Source of the DNA: Edolisoma coerulescens | Taxonomy: Eukaryota; Chordata; Aves; Passeriformes; Campephagidae | Length of the DNA: 64,000 nucleotides | Direction: 5' to 3' | NCBI GenBank assembly: GCA_013397115.1 | Contig: VWZW01005522.1 | Coordinates: forward strand, 2,108,001 to 2,172,000 | Shown here: piece by piece, positions 62,738 to 64,000 of the stretch | Layout of the letters: every line of letters starts with the position of its first letter | How positions within the stretch are numbered: position 1 is the first letter of the stretch | Notes under the pieces: model-generated | Told to the model about the DNA's origin: nothing | The model's input: only the letters and a program-made list of their open reading frames with translations | The model's database searches: none | Position numbers and translations under genes: made by a program

Positions 62738-64000
62738 CTTGACTTTAGACTGCCAGGGTGGTAATGGTTTGTCACAGTGAGGTTTCTGAATAAAATAAAG
62801 CTGTTAATAAATGACATGCATGGTAATTCAGTATAGTGTTCTAGTTAAACATTTGCATCTTTCTGCCACTCTCATAGATTAGAGGGCATTAGTGGTAACA
62901 AGATACACCTCATATGCATGCTAATGGATTATAACTTTTTATAGGTGCAATTTGTACCTGTCTCTCAGTGGATTGGGAAAGTGGTGCATGAGGAACAGAT
63001 CGTTAAGCATCAGTAGCCAAGCTTTGCTAATTAGCACATCCTCTAGTGCCAACTCTCTTTGTCCACAGAGAATGTAAATTATTCTTATTTTCTCCCTCAA
63101 TCTTTTGGGCTTCTTAAGCAATGTATCTCTTCGACTGGAAGACAGAGACTGCAGATTTGTAGCTTTCAATTCTCATGATTAATTGAAGAACATGCATGGT
63201 TTATTCAAAAGCAGGGATGCTGCCAAAAATGATCTAATTGGTTAAATAAATAACTCTAAGCTTTTATTACTCCATGTGTTTTTTATTGAATTATTAATGC
63301 TATATCACCCTCCAAATCAGTAAGAGTTAATGACTGATTTGCCTGAGGCTATTAATATTTTTCCAATCAGTGGTGAATTGCTATGATGACTTCTTTTGCT
63401 GACTTGTATCTCACTGTATTTGTTCACTTGGTAAAATGGAGTTGATGGTAAGAAAGCACTGAAAAATAGCATCCGAATTCCAGCTTGTTCTAGTTGGTTT
63501 TTTGTGCCTAAGGAAATGCATAATTCTGTTCATAAAATTGGTTATGAAGTATGTTTTGGGATAGGGGAAACAAAATGAGGAAATATTTTTTGAGAACCAT
63601 TTGTTGTAAGTGGGATTCAAAACCAGAAAATCATAATGCATTTATTTAGCACCTTTGCTGTGAAAAAGGAGAAAGAATTCGAGTATTATATGATTTTGTA
63701 GTGGTAAGTAATATTCCCATATATGAACAGAGGTGTGCACAAGGAAGTTCTGCAATGTAGTATGGAATTGTTCTGAGCAAGTGCCCAGAAAAAACAAAGA
63801 TGAAATAGGCTATGACCTATGCAAGGCACCAAAGGTCTTGAAAATTGAGTTTGAATCCTGTTTCTTTACCTCTCTTTAGTTCTAGGAAAGACAGCAAAAC
63901 ATCTCTAATTGCTTTTAAGTACAGGAATAAGATAGGTAATCATCTAGTTAACTGGATCAGATGGCCATTATGAATGTGTATGAAAATGTGGGTGTATTTC

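Larger units (their letters stand above)
60566..64000. other. Intron-like unique sequence to the window end
   Basis: AT-rich, no supported exon. It contains the TTTG-rich tract at 60885-60962, a C-rich tract at 62703-62737, and a repeat-free AT-rich block at about 63180-63400 that could be conserved. A 73-codon frame at 62409-62630 with an acceptor-like AG at 62431 is the best of weak exon candidates. Confidence 0.5.

Noticed and set aside
1..64000. Search for CRISPR arrays, operons, tRNA or rRNA genes
   Set aside because: No direct-repeat/spacer array, no bacterial gene organisation and no cloverleaf with a GTTCRANNC box that I could support. The sequence is eukaryotic.

Overview
The window looks like vertebrate nuclear DNA, most likely from a bird. 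Seven short CR1 LINE fragments carry the usual CR1 3' ends, and three LTR or LTR-like segments include one whose sequence I recognise as a common avian endogenous-retrovirus LTR. I see no mammalian-type SINEs. The sequence is AT-rich, with sparse repeats and one strong CpG island, which fits a macrochromosomal gene start with a very large intron. I cannot name the species or the gene. No protein-coding exon can be supported: the open reading frames are short, AT-rich chance frames, read-through of GC-rich DNA, or frames on either strand of CR1 and LTR repeats.

Layout. Positions 1-1515 are unique AT-rich sequence. At 1516-2624 lies a degenerate, nearly full-length solo LTR on the minus strand with an internal tandem array. 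2625-8020 is unique sequence with one compound microsatellite. At about 8100-9520 is a CpG island (GC boxes, two G-quadruplex motifs, a 169-base assembly gap), the only clear promoter. From about 9580 to the end the DNA reads like intron. It is interrupted by a probable plus-strand LTR (17635-18261), two nested CR1 copies (about 18696-19471), five other CR1 pieces (31166, 34893, 41110, 49433 and 60190), a likely sixth short tail at 52223, and an LTR end at 57168 fused to a small second CpG-rich patch.

Functional reading. Hand counts on fourteen sampled 60-base lines to the right of the island give T above A (309 to 220) and G above C (175 to 136). Twelve lines to the left give C above G (145 to 114) with A close to T (221 and 240). 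This change at the island fits a plus-strand gene starting there, with the rest of the window as its first intron. It may also fit divergent transcription to the left. This is inference; RNA data would decide it.

Nothing here supports a new multi-gene biological system. The most useful observations are the nested CR1 insertion, the LTR-linked CpG patch, the strand-composition switch, a homeodomain-motif-rich block at 30.1-30.6 kb that may be a conserved enhancer, and several small palindromes, tandem duplications and G-quadruplex motifs.
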